Origin: Gonatopus flavifemur
Lineage: Eukaryota > Arthropoda > Insecta > Hymenoptera > Dryinidae
Reading direction: 5' to 3'
Assembly: GCA_018340375.1 (NCBI GenBank)
Contig: JAFFJZ010000003.1
Span: forward strand, 26,226,001-26,290,000
Length of the DNA stretch: 64,000 nt
Part shown: in pieces, positions 32,662-44,500 of the stretch
How positions within the stretch are numbered: the stretch's first letter is position 1
Layout: every line of letters starts with the position of its first letter
Notes under the pieces: model-generated
Told to the model about the DNA's origin: nothing
Database searches by the model: none
What the model saw: only the letters and a program-made list of their open reading frames with translations
Position numbers and translations under genes: made by a program

Positions 32662-34821
32662 ATGAGAATGATGTCCAGTTTCAATGTATTGAAGCTCATT
32701 CGTGCAGTGGACAAAACATCTATCGTTAATTCCCTAAAAGCAGCAAGTTGCAACAACATAACCTCAAGAAATATTCATTCCAATCCAAGTAATTGGAGAG
32801 AAATACGTAGTGGTTCTCAAAAAATTAAGATTTTGGTAAATAAACCAGACGACGGCACCATCGGAGAAAATACTATTGACATAGACAGTTTAAACACACG
32901 GTAAGCACGACTGCAACAAACACTTACAGTGCCATTTCATTCATGTCCCACAAACATTGTCGTTTGATATTTATAGCTAGAATGAAACTTGTTATGTGAC
33001 CATTTCTGAATTATAAACTATCGAATGAAATATATCGGATCAACAAACGTCCTAGATCTTACATTTTAAGGCGATATTATTGCACAAATGTTTCAAAACA
33101 TTCTGTTCGGTTATGAGAAATCATAAAATTATATGAAGCTGAAACTGACAGCTGTAAAGTGAGCAGCCGATTGTTATAACTCTTTACACAAAATTTTTAT
33201 TGAGGATTTCTGGGATGAAAAGCTTCAACAACATTTAATCACAAGTTACAACAATCGGCTGCTAGTTTCAGCCTCATTAAAATTATACACCATATCAAGG
33301 AGTATTTTTCTACACTCGTTTACTACAAAGATAAAATTCTACCCAAATTTTCTATCCGTGTTATGACGATGATTTGTGTCGACTCCAATCCATCTATACG
33401 ATTTAGAATCAAATTTATACCAACAGAAACCCATGATATTCGATCGTACATCAACTTTGATTGATATACGATTCAAGACTAATACTGCATTCGATTGTTA
33501 ATTTTTTGTGGTTCAGAATTCAACATCTATTACACCTTGATTTCATGGATAAAATATGATTTTGATGAAAATATGTTTTCCTCTTATAAAAAGTTTCTGT
33601 TGTAATAATCTTTAATTTTTGATCAATTATCAAAATAAATGAATTACAGTATTGCGTTTGTGCTGTACAATTTACTGAATTATGTAATAAGTTTATGAGA
33701 TCAGTTTGAAAATTATTTATTACAGATTGTCCTATGGATCAGATTCTAAATTTAAAAATGATAAATAACTGTAATTGAAATGGATGAATACCTTCAAAAA
33801 ACTGCATGTCATTCAGTGTTTATAGCTCAAAATTCATCGATATTTTCTCAATATCAATTGATTATATTCTAAATATTCCTACCTCAAATCTATACAATCT
33901 CAAATCATAAATGAGAGTGAAGCTAGCAGCGGGTGGATGTAACTGTTGATAGGATTGTTTGATCTTACATTTAAGTAGCCAGACCGTATAGTTGGAAGAC
34001 ACTGAATGAATTTCTAATATGAAAGACGTTAAAGTCAAATTCCATCAAAAAGTTACATCAATCGGCTGCTAGCTCGTCGCTGCTAACTTTACTCTTATGA
34101 ATCATAAATCATAGTGAACACATGATATTGTTTTTATTTCAATTCTGAAACTTCAATTCAAATCATTTTATTATTGACTTTCAGAGCGGATGTTTTTCCT
34201 ACCGTAGGTTTGGAAAATCGATTGTTCGACGGTGTTCCTTTCAAACAGTTGCCCATTATGAATATTAAATCCACCAAAAATAACACCATTTTCTCGTTAT
34301 ACGATGTATTAGCCGGTACGTTCATTTATAATTCATCAATTGACGTTGAAGCTACAAATTTTTGAATTTTTCAGGAAGATTATTGTTCACGCACTCCTGT
34401 GGTGCTGAAGGATTCAAGAATTGTAGAAAAGGCACAAATGTAGCTGCTCAACAGACGGGCACAACGTTCGCTACGGTTAGTTAATGAAAGAAACGTGTAA
34501 AGATATTGATTTGTTTGTTTTCTTGACAAAATTTTAACGCACTATTCAATCGCGTGAATAATTTATTTCATTTGTAGAGAATATTAGAAAAAGGATACAA
34601 AACTGTCAGAGTTTTAGTACGAGGGTTGGGGCCTGGAAGAATGGTATGTATTCTGAAGGATAATAAACAACATCATCGATTTTTCAAAATACTAAAGATT
34701 TAAAATTTTGCAGTCTGCTCTCAAAGGTGTTCAATTGGGAGGAGTGGATATGATATCAGTCACTGATGACACTAGAGTTAGTTGGAACCCTCCAAGAGGA
34801 AAGAAACCTCGAAGACTTTAA
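32662..34821 (+). CDS. mRpS11: Mitochondrial ribosomal protein S11 (uS11m), five exons
   Basis: This is a component of the small subunit of the mitochondrial ribosome, where uS11 lines the mRNA exit/platform region; the gene is nuclear and the protein is imported. The coding exons are 32662-32900, 34185-34315, 34375-34475, 34578-34643 and 34714-34821. Every intron has GT-AG ends, and phases join without a break into 214 residues and TAA. The N-terminal 60 or so residues are Ser/Asn/Arg-rich with few acidic residues, as in a mitochondrial targeting sequence. The conserved domain follows from about residue 80 (NTIFSLYDVLAG, THSCGAEGFKN). The C-terminal signature is intact: VRVLVRGLGPGRMSALKG, then GVDMISVTDDTRVSWNPPRG and KKPRRL. 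MRMM offers three Met; the first is used here. Intron 1 (1284 bp) holds two foldback elements; the other introns are 59 to 102 bp. The gene ends 538 bp from the oppositely oriented protease gene. Confidence 0.95.
33134..33276. mobile_element. Foldback in S11 intron 1, AGCAGCCGATTG type (a)
   Basis: GAAGCTGAAACTGACAGC plus GCAGCCGATTGTTATAAC on the left pair with GAGGCTGAAACTAGCAGCCG and ATTGTTGTAACTT inverted on the right. A related foldback is at 33911-34098 and an arm fragment at about 3600-3620. Confidence 0.6.
33911..34098. mobile_element. Foldback in S11 intron 1, AGCAGCCGATTG type (b)
   Basis: ATGAGAGTGAAGCTAGCAGC on the left pairs with ATAAGAGTAAAGTTAGCAGC inverted on the right. The right arm also carries AGCTAGCAGCCGATTGATGT. 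It ends about 90 bases before exon 2. Confidence 0.6.
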
Positions 34822-34890
34822 TTTATATTTCAATTGCATTATTAATGTTGTATTTTTAAATAATGTTTATATTATCAAAAGGAATAGAAG

Positions 34891-34896
34891 AATAAA
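34891..34896 (+). terminator. Polyadenylation signal of the S11 gene
   Basis: AATAAA, 70 bases after the stop codon, in AT-rich 3' sequence. Confidence 0.6.
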
Positions 34897-34929
34897 AAAC
34901 ATTGAAACAATGATTAAAAACAGGTATTA

Positions 34930-34935
34930 TTTATT
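34930..34935 (-). terminator. Candidate polyadenylation signal of the protease gene
   Basis: AATAAA on the - strand about 425 bases after the protease stop. If used, the two convergent transcripts would come within a few tens of bases of each other or overlap. Confidence 0.3.
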
Positions 34936-35359
34936 CAAAATTAAAGTTTTAACCATCTTTTTCGGAATGTTTTAAGGGAAGGGGGATTTCAAAACACTTT
35001 ATAATGGAATAAATTGCACTATCAAAGTGCATATTTTATAATATATATAACATATATTTGTACTAGATAACATTTCTTAAAGACGATACATACCCGTGAT
35101 GACTAGAAAAGAATATTCTCAAGAATCAGTACATTGTTTTTACAAACTTATATCTAATAATATTCGAAGAAATAAAAGGTATTCTTCAAACGTTATATTC
35201 AAATACTATGATTGGCATATTCCTTGAGATGAGAGAGATCTTAGCTAAGTAGAGTGCATCCATCGTAGAATAATTTGTATCCAAAGTGGGAAGGATTGAT
35301 TTAGAAACTTGGGTGTTCAAGGGCTCTTCGTGTTGTTTCGTGGACATCACGTACTGCTC

Positions 35360-35530
35360 TCATCGGTTTAACAATGCCTGTTGCGTTATCCAAGGTACGT
35401 ATTCTGAGACCCTCGTATATACACCAAGAAGCCGTGGTCTGGCACAACCAACTCCCGACGAAACAATTCCTACAACCATTGTGCTACCACCGGGACGACT
35501 TCCGACCATCAAAGGACCACCGCTGTCAGC
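35360..35530 (-). CDS. Protease terminal exon with catalytic Ser
   Basis: Phase-0 exon after the acceptor GTGATTCTAG. It encodes [27 protein letters not shown] and [13 protein letters not shown], then QQALLNR and TGA. The residue before DSGG is Ala, where most S1 enzymes have Gly (position 193, oxyanion hole). Confidence 0.92.
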   Translation of the reverse strand, partial: ADSGGPLMVGSRPGGSTMVVGIVSSGVGCARPRLLGVYTRVSEYVPWITQQALLNR

Positions 35531-38500
35531 CTAGAATCACAAGTTACACGGAGAATACAGTTCCACATTTCATGTAGTTTGATAGAAGTTTTGTACGTGT
35601 GAAGGTTCGAAACATACTTCTATTCCTAATTCCTGGATTCAAATTCCTCCTTAAAAAGATTTGTCAATTTAAAATTTGATTGAATCATCAATTTTGGCGA
35701 ACTTCAATGAGTATAACTATTCCCTATGAAAACAGGAATCGTATAAATCAACAGTTGTTTGCGCTCAACTTATTGCTACGTAAGTTAATACATTCCAAAC
35801 AATCGGTTTATCTTTGGGTTGCGTGTTTTTTTCCGAACATTTTTCTTCATATAATTCTGCAGGCAAAACGAAAAGATGGCCACACGATAACGAAATGGAA
35901 TGACTTTTATAACCGACCAAGATAAAGCGGGAACAAAGCGGAGATATCGAGTTTGGCTTTCTTCATATTTTTTCTTGTATCCTGACGAACGGTAACTCGG
36001 TGGTGCCGTGCAAGGGTTCCCATGAGAATGAAACGGGACACAGCCTTCCGCGTCGGTTTTGCGAAACTGCTGTTAGCCTTAATTGACTGCGAAAATTTAG
36101 TGCTTGCTTGCCTGTGTGATCATATAGATTGTAACTCCGAAAGTCGGACTCAAGTTATAACGTTGTCTTACTCGCTCCCTCCGGATGAGTAGGATGGAAG
36201 CATATTCCTTTCATGAGATTCCACACGGTGTAGGGTACACGGGTGGATCGTATGTTTTCCTATCCATTCACCCTTTGGAACAAAGCTCGAGACATCGAGA
36301 CAAATGGAAAGAAGGTCATAATACCTATGTCGGATTTTTTTTCTTCTTCTCGTATATTGATTTGTATCAAATCTTTTCTTTCTCTATTCATTCGATGAGA
36401 TTAATGTACATATCACTGCGTTGTTTTTTTCCTGGGGATGAGCTTCGCCTGATACATAAAACATCTTCCGAAAATTAACAAAATTTAAGGAGATTATTGT
36501 TACAAATTCAAATAGCGACTTATTGATTGATAAAAAATATATAAATTCCCATTGAAGCTTCATCATACGATTTCTCTGAAGATTATATTTAATATGTGGT
36601 TCATCACTTCAAAAGTGATGATGATAATAATAGGATGATTTATCAATGCTTTTGTGCAACAATCGATTGTGATACTTTATGTGGATATCCATTCACTTCG
36701 TTTTGTACTTGGACTTTTCTCTCTCTAACAATTCCCTAGCGTGCGAGAGCTAGCATGTCGCAAACGCTCAGGCCAACGAAGATAATCCCGGATTTCGTTT
36801 ACGTTCCTCTATATGCTCTCGTTTTTGTTCCTTTCCTCTTTTTCTTGGCCAATTTCCGCTTTCCTGTCAACGGGGTATTTACAGTGGACACAAGCGTTCC
36901 CTTGGGTACACGTTGATGGAAAATGGAGAACATTATACACTCTATACACGCACAATCGATTATATATATATACATACATATAATCTTCAACCGTAATAAA
37001 GGAACGACATATTTGTTCTACTTCTTCATAAGTTATTTACCAAAACGAAGTAACCTTCACAGGATTTTAGATTTTCAACATCCGTTTGAAAATTTCGTTT
37101 CTCCTTCCACAACTTGCATTGCTGATGGATTTTCATTATTATATAATAGTAATGATTTTTATAAACTAAGATGACGGAGGAGTCAATCAATTATTCGAAA
37201 TGAGAAATTGTTGAAAAGTTTGCAGCGGGAGGAACATGGAAGTTTTGAATTTAGAAATAAGGTAGAAGCTCTGAGATCGTTGGCTTGAACTGTATCATCA
37301 TCTCCATAGCGCTATAAAATCTCTAGCTTCTCCTAGTCGTCTCTTCTTGAACGATATACATTTTTAAACAACACGAAAATTGGATTTTGTTTGGATATTT
37401 CTCTCACATAATGCTTGAATTCGATGTGGAATCGGATATTCTTTTTTATAATGGCTCAAATAAAATCAACCCATTTGCAGATTCAACGTTTTCTATATAA
37501 AAGGAACAATTAACAACAGTGTTTATATTTACCCAACACGTATCACGGCCACCCTGTTCGTGACCAGCGCACATTTGTTGTGCTCCCACTCGTGTCGTCT
37601 TTCCCTCGCTAGCGTACCAATCTCTGCATACAGTGTTTTCTACCACTCGAACACTCACTTTCTGCAATATGTCAGCTCTTTTATCTGGAAAATAATTTAT
37701 ATTCCATCTGAATGAAGTAAGAGTTCTTGGTAGGTATGTTGGATTTGCGCTTTCATTGCACTACATAACATATCGGAATATCTGTTTTTGAAAAGAGAAT
37801 TACGTCTGTGTCGGATATTGGTTTGAGGGGCACCGGTAACGTGACACTTTCAAAAAATCGATTTTTTTTGCATTTTCCGATAGTCTGTACCTTAACAGAG
37901 GGGAATATCAGAATTTCAAATAGGGATTTTGAGCTACAGTTGCGTGATGAGAGAAATAGACATCGTCATGAGAGAAGGAAAAGGAAGATATTGTAAAAAG
38001 TAAAACTTACTTTCATTCTCAATATCAGCTGATTTTAAGATGCAGCCAAAACTAGCCCCATTTCAACTGAAAGTCAGCATCGAAAACAAATGCGGACATA
38101 ATGGAAAAGACTGAATTTCAGTCAAATTTTCAAGTAAGATGCACTGTAAAAAGTCCGACTGAAAGTGGCTGCATCTGGGGAGCGCGTTGAAGTCGAAAAG
38201 TTTTGGCTGCATCTTGAAATAAGCCGATATTAAGGTTGGAAGTAAGTTTTACTTTTTACTGTGTATATAACAAATGTCATGTGTAATTTATATTATATCT
38301 GATGAATCTGGCATAAGAAGTCCAGAATAGAATCAAATACTATCGGCAGATACACGGACTCGATAGGAATAGCCCAATAAGCACAAAGATATCCGATGAA
38401 CGTCCATCGTACGTCCATGCTAGACATATCGAACGTTCATAAGACGTCAGATTAAGGACCAATGGACTTCCTATGAACGTTGAATCAGTAGTCGGGTAGG

Positions 38501-41500
38501 AAAGGAAAGGACGTCCATGAGTATTCCGAAGAACGGCCTGCAGTGGACATTATGGATCTTCCATGGACCATTACCCAGGGATTTCAAATTTCTGAATTAC
38601 TTCCACACAGTAAAAAGTAAAACTTGAAGTGATCCCGAATATCAGCTTAAAAATGCAGCCAAAAGTAGCGCCTATTCCAACTGAAATTCAATCTTTTTCA
38701 TTGCTTACTTTCAGTTGGAATAGGAACTACTTTTGGCTGCATTTTCAAGCTGATATTCGGGATCATTTGAAGTTTCACTTTCCACTGTGTACATGAATGC
38801 TGGATTGTATAATTGTTTGATCTCGTGTGAAGAGATTCCAACATCATGAATCTTATGTTTTATTATATGTTAATGATGCATGAATAATTTTTGATCATCA
38901 ATGAACTTGGAACTTCTCACATAGGATACACTTGATTCTGATATCAACAAATATCCGGAAATAGAACAGGGCACCCAAGGTTTAATGTAGGAAATAGAAG
39001 AGACAAAGCGAGCGTTTATAGTGTTCTTCAGTGTCCATATTGTAATGGACGTCCAACGGATGGTCGTATGATTTCTACGGACGTTCAAGACATGAAATGG
39101 AGGTTATAACTAGACATCCTATGGATATCCGGTGCTATTTGGGAGATCAGCACCCTGCTAAAAATACCAGGCAGAACCAAACAGAAAATTGTTATCACGC
39201 TCTGAACGGTTCCTTTCCCAGATAATTCAGGCAAAAACTGACAAAATTTTCACCCGATTTGGTCTGGAATTACCAAATCGGAATATCCTGTCAAGAACTG
39301 TCACAAATTTTTACGGACGGTTCTGTTTGGGATTCCAGTAATAATAATTCCAGATAATTTTCCTGCAAGATTTTGACAGGATGTTACAATTTAGGGATTG
39401 TGGACAAAATCGGGTGAAAAGGTTGTTCGTTTCTGCCTGGATACCTGAGCAAGAAATCGTTCGAAGTCTGGAAACAATTTTCTGTCCGCTCCTGCCTGGT
39501 ATTTTTAGCAGCTTATTATGTGTACATGATAATAAGGTGTTGCATATACTTTTATTCAATAAAAGGTAGATCACACAGGCATCATTCCGTTATCTTCTCT
39601 TTCTCGACTATTGGAATTAATTATTAGGAATGCGAGATTTTTATCATGACACAAAAATTAGTAATTGCACAGAAAAAAAGTTGTCCTGATTCCACAACCA
39701 TTGTCTCATATATAACGAAAACAATATTTGTCTTATCCCAAGTAGATTTGCTTTGAATCAAGAAAATACTGTTTCAGTTGGAGAAAAATTGGAAACCTGA
39801 ATTTGAACCGAAACAATATTTTGTTGATTCAATGCAAATGTACTTGGGACAAGACAAATATTGTTTCCGTTATATATGAGACAATGGGTATAGAATTAGG
39901 ACGAATTTTCTTTCTGTGTATATTTGTATAATTTAAAGGACAACGAATAGAGGTAACAAGACCTGAACTGTGGGTCAATCACCAATAATCTATTCCAATT
40001 TGTCAGTTGTTGAGGGATATTTGCATCAGAGAATATATCTGAATATTGGCAACGTCATTTTAGTTTGAAATTCATTATACAGCATTGATATGTATATAAA
40101 CTGGATGCAGTATCGCTCATATTTCAAATGCTCAGTTTTTGGACCCAATTGAAGTTAGTGGAATTACTATAAAACACTAGGAAACGATGACAGCGTCGTC
40201 TGGTGGTGAGCCAAGTTCTCAGGAATAATGAGTCAAGATTATGATTAGAGTAATCAAATTTTTTAGTCCAGTTCAAAAAACATCCTAATTTTGCAATAAA
40301 TAATATGGAAATAAATTATCAAAAGATTTCATTACACTTTCAAGATTTAGACGACATTTTTAAATCGAATTAATTAATATTTTGACTCATGTTATTGTGA
40401 CAACTTGGCTTACTAACAGATGGCGTCTGTGCTTCAATTGAGGCCACCGTTGAAGTCGCTATGTTGCATCCAGTGATTATATATATATATATATATATAT
40501 ATCAGGGTTATATAGGCTATCCCTATTGTTTTATCACTTAGCCTCCATCATTCACGTAGAACAAGGAGTACTGATGATCACTAAACGAATAGTAAAATAT
40601 GAACCAGCCACACTGCGCCATCATGAGGACTAAACGACTCGATCGGAATCACGATACGCTTAGTTACCCTACACTGAAAAAACTATTCATTCGTTGTCTC
40701 TCCATAAAATATTTATTTGTAGAAATTAAATATTCAACTTATTTTCGAATGAACTGTCGATCAATCTCTACGTGGCTGACCATGAGATATGAAGTGCTTA
40801 GAATCAGCATATTACTTGGTTCAATTCGATTAAACCTATAATCATAACTCATTTTCATTCCTCATTACGGCTGAAATCGTAATATTGCTGACTTTAAATC
40901 TCATCTGAGAATCTGTCGATCATGAAATTAAGATTTACTGTTTACAGTGGAGTTTTCTCTGTGTTTCATTGAAAAAATTAATAATTGATATATTATTGCT
41001 AATATTTCTGAACAAATAAATAGGGAATATTGAACAGTCTTTTAAAGAGAAACTGCTTATCAGTGTTGAATCCCCCTGGTAAGAATAAAGTGTGCCACAA
41101 TGTACGAACAGCGTGCAAACAACGTGAATCTGTGTCATTTCCCACCGTTTGCACGCTGTTCACACAATGTGGCACACTTTATTTTTACCAGGGCCTCCAA
41201 ACAGTGAGGAATAACTCCCCCAAATATTGGTGGAAAATCGCGGTAGCGTTTTCAAAGTATTAATTATGCGCAAATATATCTTCGAAATTTCTACACGTTC
41301 GATGCAATACTTTGCTTTAAGAAATTCCCCAAAGTCACCTCTCAGGCGGTTATGCTAGTGGTGCCCCTTAGCTCACTCGAACACGGAAAAAAATGGTGTG
41401 GTTGATATTTGGATAGCTTGAAATTAGCTGTGGTAGCTATTTTTTAGCTGTGACAACAAAAGTTATTGCTGTAGGAGCTGAAATCTAGCTTTTGTAGCAA

Positions 41501-44500
41501 TTTCTTTCGCTATACAAATATCACAACTAATTCCTAGCTACCATAGTGAATTATTTTTTTCCATGAAGTATGTCAAATATAATATGCGTGATTGAATCGA
41601 ATCAAAGCAACGTTTACTGTCAGTTTCGTCCACCTTTAACGCACGCGAATAATATTCCAATAAAACAAAAAGATGTCAAAAAGATATCTAAAAGGTGTGT
41701 AAAAGATATCTTTTGAAAGATGATCTTAAAAGAGGTCTTTTTGCCTCGAAATGTTTATTAGAATGATATTGGAAATGAGTAAACAACTGCATAAAAGAAT
41801 ACTATGATTCGCTTACACTTAGATCTATCTTCTCCGAGCCAACCCCATCCGGCTGTGATAGCGTCCTGGCCACCGAAAGCACTGTAACCTGGTTTCCCGA
41901 CGGCCGCTGGTAAACACGCTGGCATTACGCTCTCTGACCAAATAATTGGTTGAGCCAATTCTAAAAGAGCGATATCGTCTACGTATTTACCGCATTTATG
42001 TCCTGGATGTATGATAGTTCTAATTACACTTTCTTGTTTTGCCTTAGGTTCTTCGGGACCTTGTAAATTATATTCCCCAAGAGTGACCTGGAATTGACTA
42101 GCTGGTATCCAACTATTGGTTCCGCTATAATATGAGAAAGAGTGAAACATTGAATTTTTCATTCAAAATGCATTATATTAGATCCATATATAAATATAAA
42201 GTATGTACGAAATCGTATGGAAATTGTATATGATCCATTTTCACGAGGGATATGAGGGTAATTGATGCTTCTAATTACAACTCGTATATGCATTGATTTG
42301 TTAGTGCCAGGTGTAAAGGACATCGAAATTGGAATGCAAATAAACTTGTTCGATATCAACTTCAGAGATGTTTAGAGGATCGCAAATCGTATGATTGAAT
42401 TAATTCAGAACAATGTCCTAATTCAATGAAATATTTCACTTACCTCGTACCACGTTGTTGTACCCTATATTTATATGTTATGCATAATAAAATCATAGAT
42501 TGTTTCATTGGAATTTCATGAAATGGGTTTACATATGAATGTAATCAGTGGTAATACAAAATTAATTAGGTACAACAATGCGTGTAATATTCGTATTACA
42601 TCATTGGATTGGACAATATCCCGGAAAATAGAACGGAGAGTGAAGTACCAACAGATCGAATATGGTCGATGTAAAACAGACTCATTACAAATTATTCCAA
42701 CAAATCGCGTGATTATAAATGAGAATATGAATTAATATTTGATGTTAAAGAAGAACATATTGTGAAGTGGATTTTGATATAAACTTCAATCTTATTAGAA
42801 AATTTCCACAACTATTCCTCACATCTTGAAGAACATGTTTTTATTTTGATCAACAATTTCTCTGAATGAAATATTTCAGTCAAACATAGCTGAAAAAGTC
42901 TCGATGTAAGTGCATGAATTCTTATAAAGTTTCTACCCTGTAATTTCACAAGAATATAATTTTTTTCATCTCTATCTTTCTTTTCTTGTTTTACAATAGC
43001 AAAGAAAAGGATATTATAAGTTACGGCTGTGCATTGACGTCGTTGTGTGAAAACGACGTTGGAAGAACGAGTTTCACTTTATCCTGGCCGTAATGGAAAA
43101 GGTATATAAGTGAGATATATATATATATATATATATATAAACCCACATAGGGAAACTTCTTTTCTTTCTGTCTCCTTACCGCAACTCTACTAGTGCAAGG
43201 AGTCAACGTCCAGCTCGTCGTAACTGTCGTCGGTTGCCGAGAGGCGAGTAATCATCGTGAAAGTTAAGTGCAACGTAACGGTGGGGTTGTACCACCAGTT
43301 TATATATGCATTCGGTCGTGCAGAAGCTTTCTTCCGTTGTTCGTTATAACCCTTTTTTCCCTTTCGAACCCCCTCTCAGCCTTTGGTTCAGACTTGAAAG
43401 AAAACTCTTGGAGATTTTCATTCCTATCCTTATCGTTTTTTTTCTTTATTTCTTTTTATTCCATACTCAATGTCTCCTTTCGGATCTTATTCAATTATTA
43501 TGCAAGATTTTAATCCCACGGTAATACACAAAGCGATATCTTCTCGCGTGAATTTTGTATACTGTTTTTTCTTTTCATTTTCATAATCGGGGAATTTTGA
43601 TCGGGAATGACATTGGTGTCGAAGTGAGAAAGGTAACAAGAAACGAGGAGAAAAATAATGAAAATAACAAGAGATGCATCGTAAGAACGGTAAATTGTGT
43701 AATCCGTGCACAGCGAGTGGAACAATGGCCTGGGGGCAAGGAGTGGCGGACTTTGGGCTCAACGAATGTCGAGAGAGGATGAGGAAAATGAAAGGGTCCA
43801 TTAAGGTGCCTTTGTAAAGAGACGAAACTACCAAGACGAAACACAGTCCCTCTTCCCTTGGCTTGAACTTAGAAAACGCCTGGGAGGGGTTGGAGATTGG
43901 AAACTGGGACGAAACGGTTTGAAGAAAATGGTACCACAGTCCTGGGTACAGACTACGGGACTTCCGACGAACAAAATGAGAATGAAGAATGGAGGAGGAG
44001 GGGGTAAGACACGGTAGAGAAGCGGAGTGTCGTAATTTCGTTAATTATTCAGAGACACCGTAGACCGATTAATTAACCGAAGCCACTGTGCCTCCTCGGC
44101 CAGTAGTCGACTATTCAAAGTCTCCTCGTCTTTTCTTTCCCTTTAAAACACTCCTCTCTCTTTCTTTTCTTCCCCGAGTCAAGTGTATCGCTATCGTGGG
44201 ACAAAAATCCTGGTTAAATAATTGCTACTATCCTGGAAAAGACGTTTCGTGGGGAAAAATAAAAGAAGATCTGAAGATTCTCATCGTCCAACGGTTATGA
44301 AGGGTTAGGAGCAAAACAATCCGAAAAAAAGGTAACGAGAGGGGCCGAATTGAAGCATATTTCAACTGATTATCCGACATCTTATCTTGATTGCATGATT
44401 TTTCAACTAATTAATTTTCATTACCATTATCGCTTTACGCGTGAGTCGCGTCGTTGCTATACCGCGTTCAAATGAAATTCATTTTTGTTAATAAAACTCT

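Noticed and set aside
43268..43844. Five overlapping frames on both strands in a protease intron
   Set aside because: Mutually overlapping, low complexity (Phe/Ser runs), no domains.
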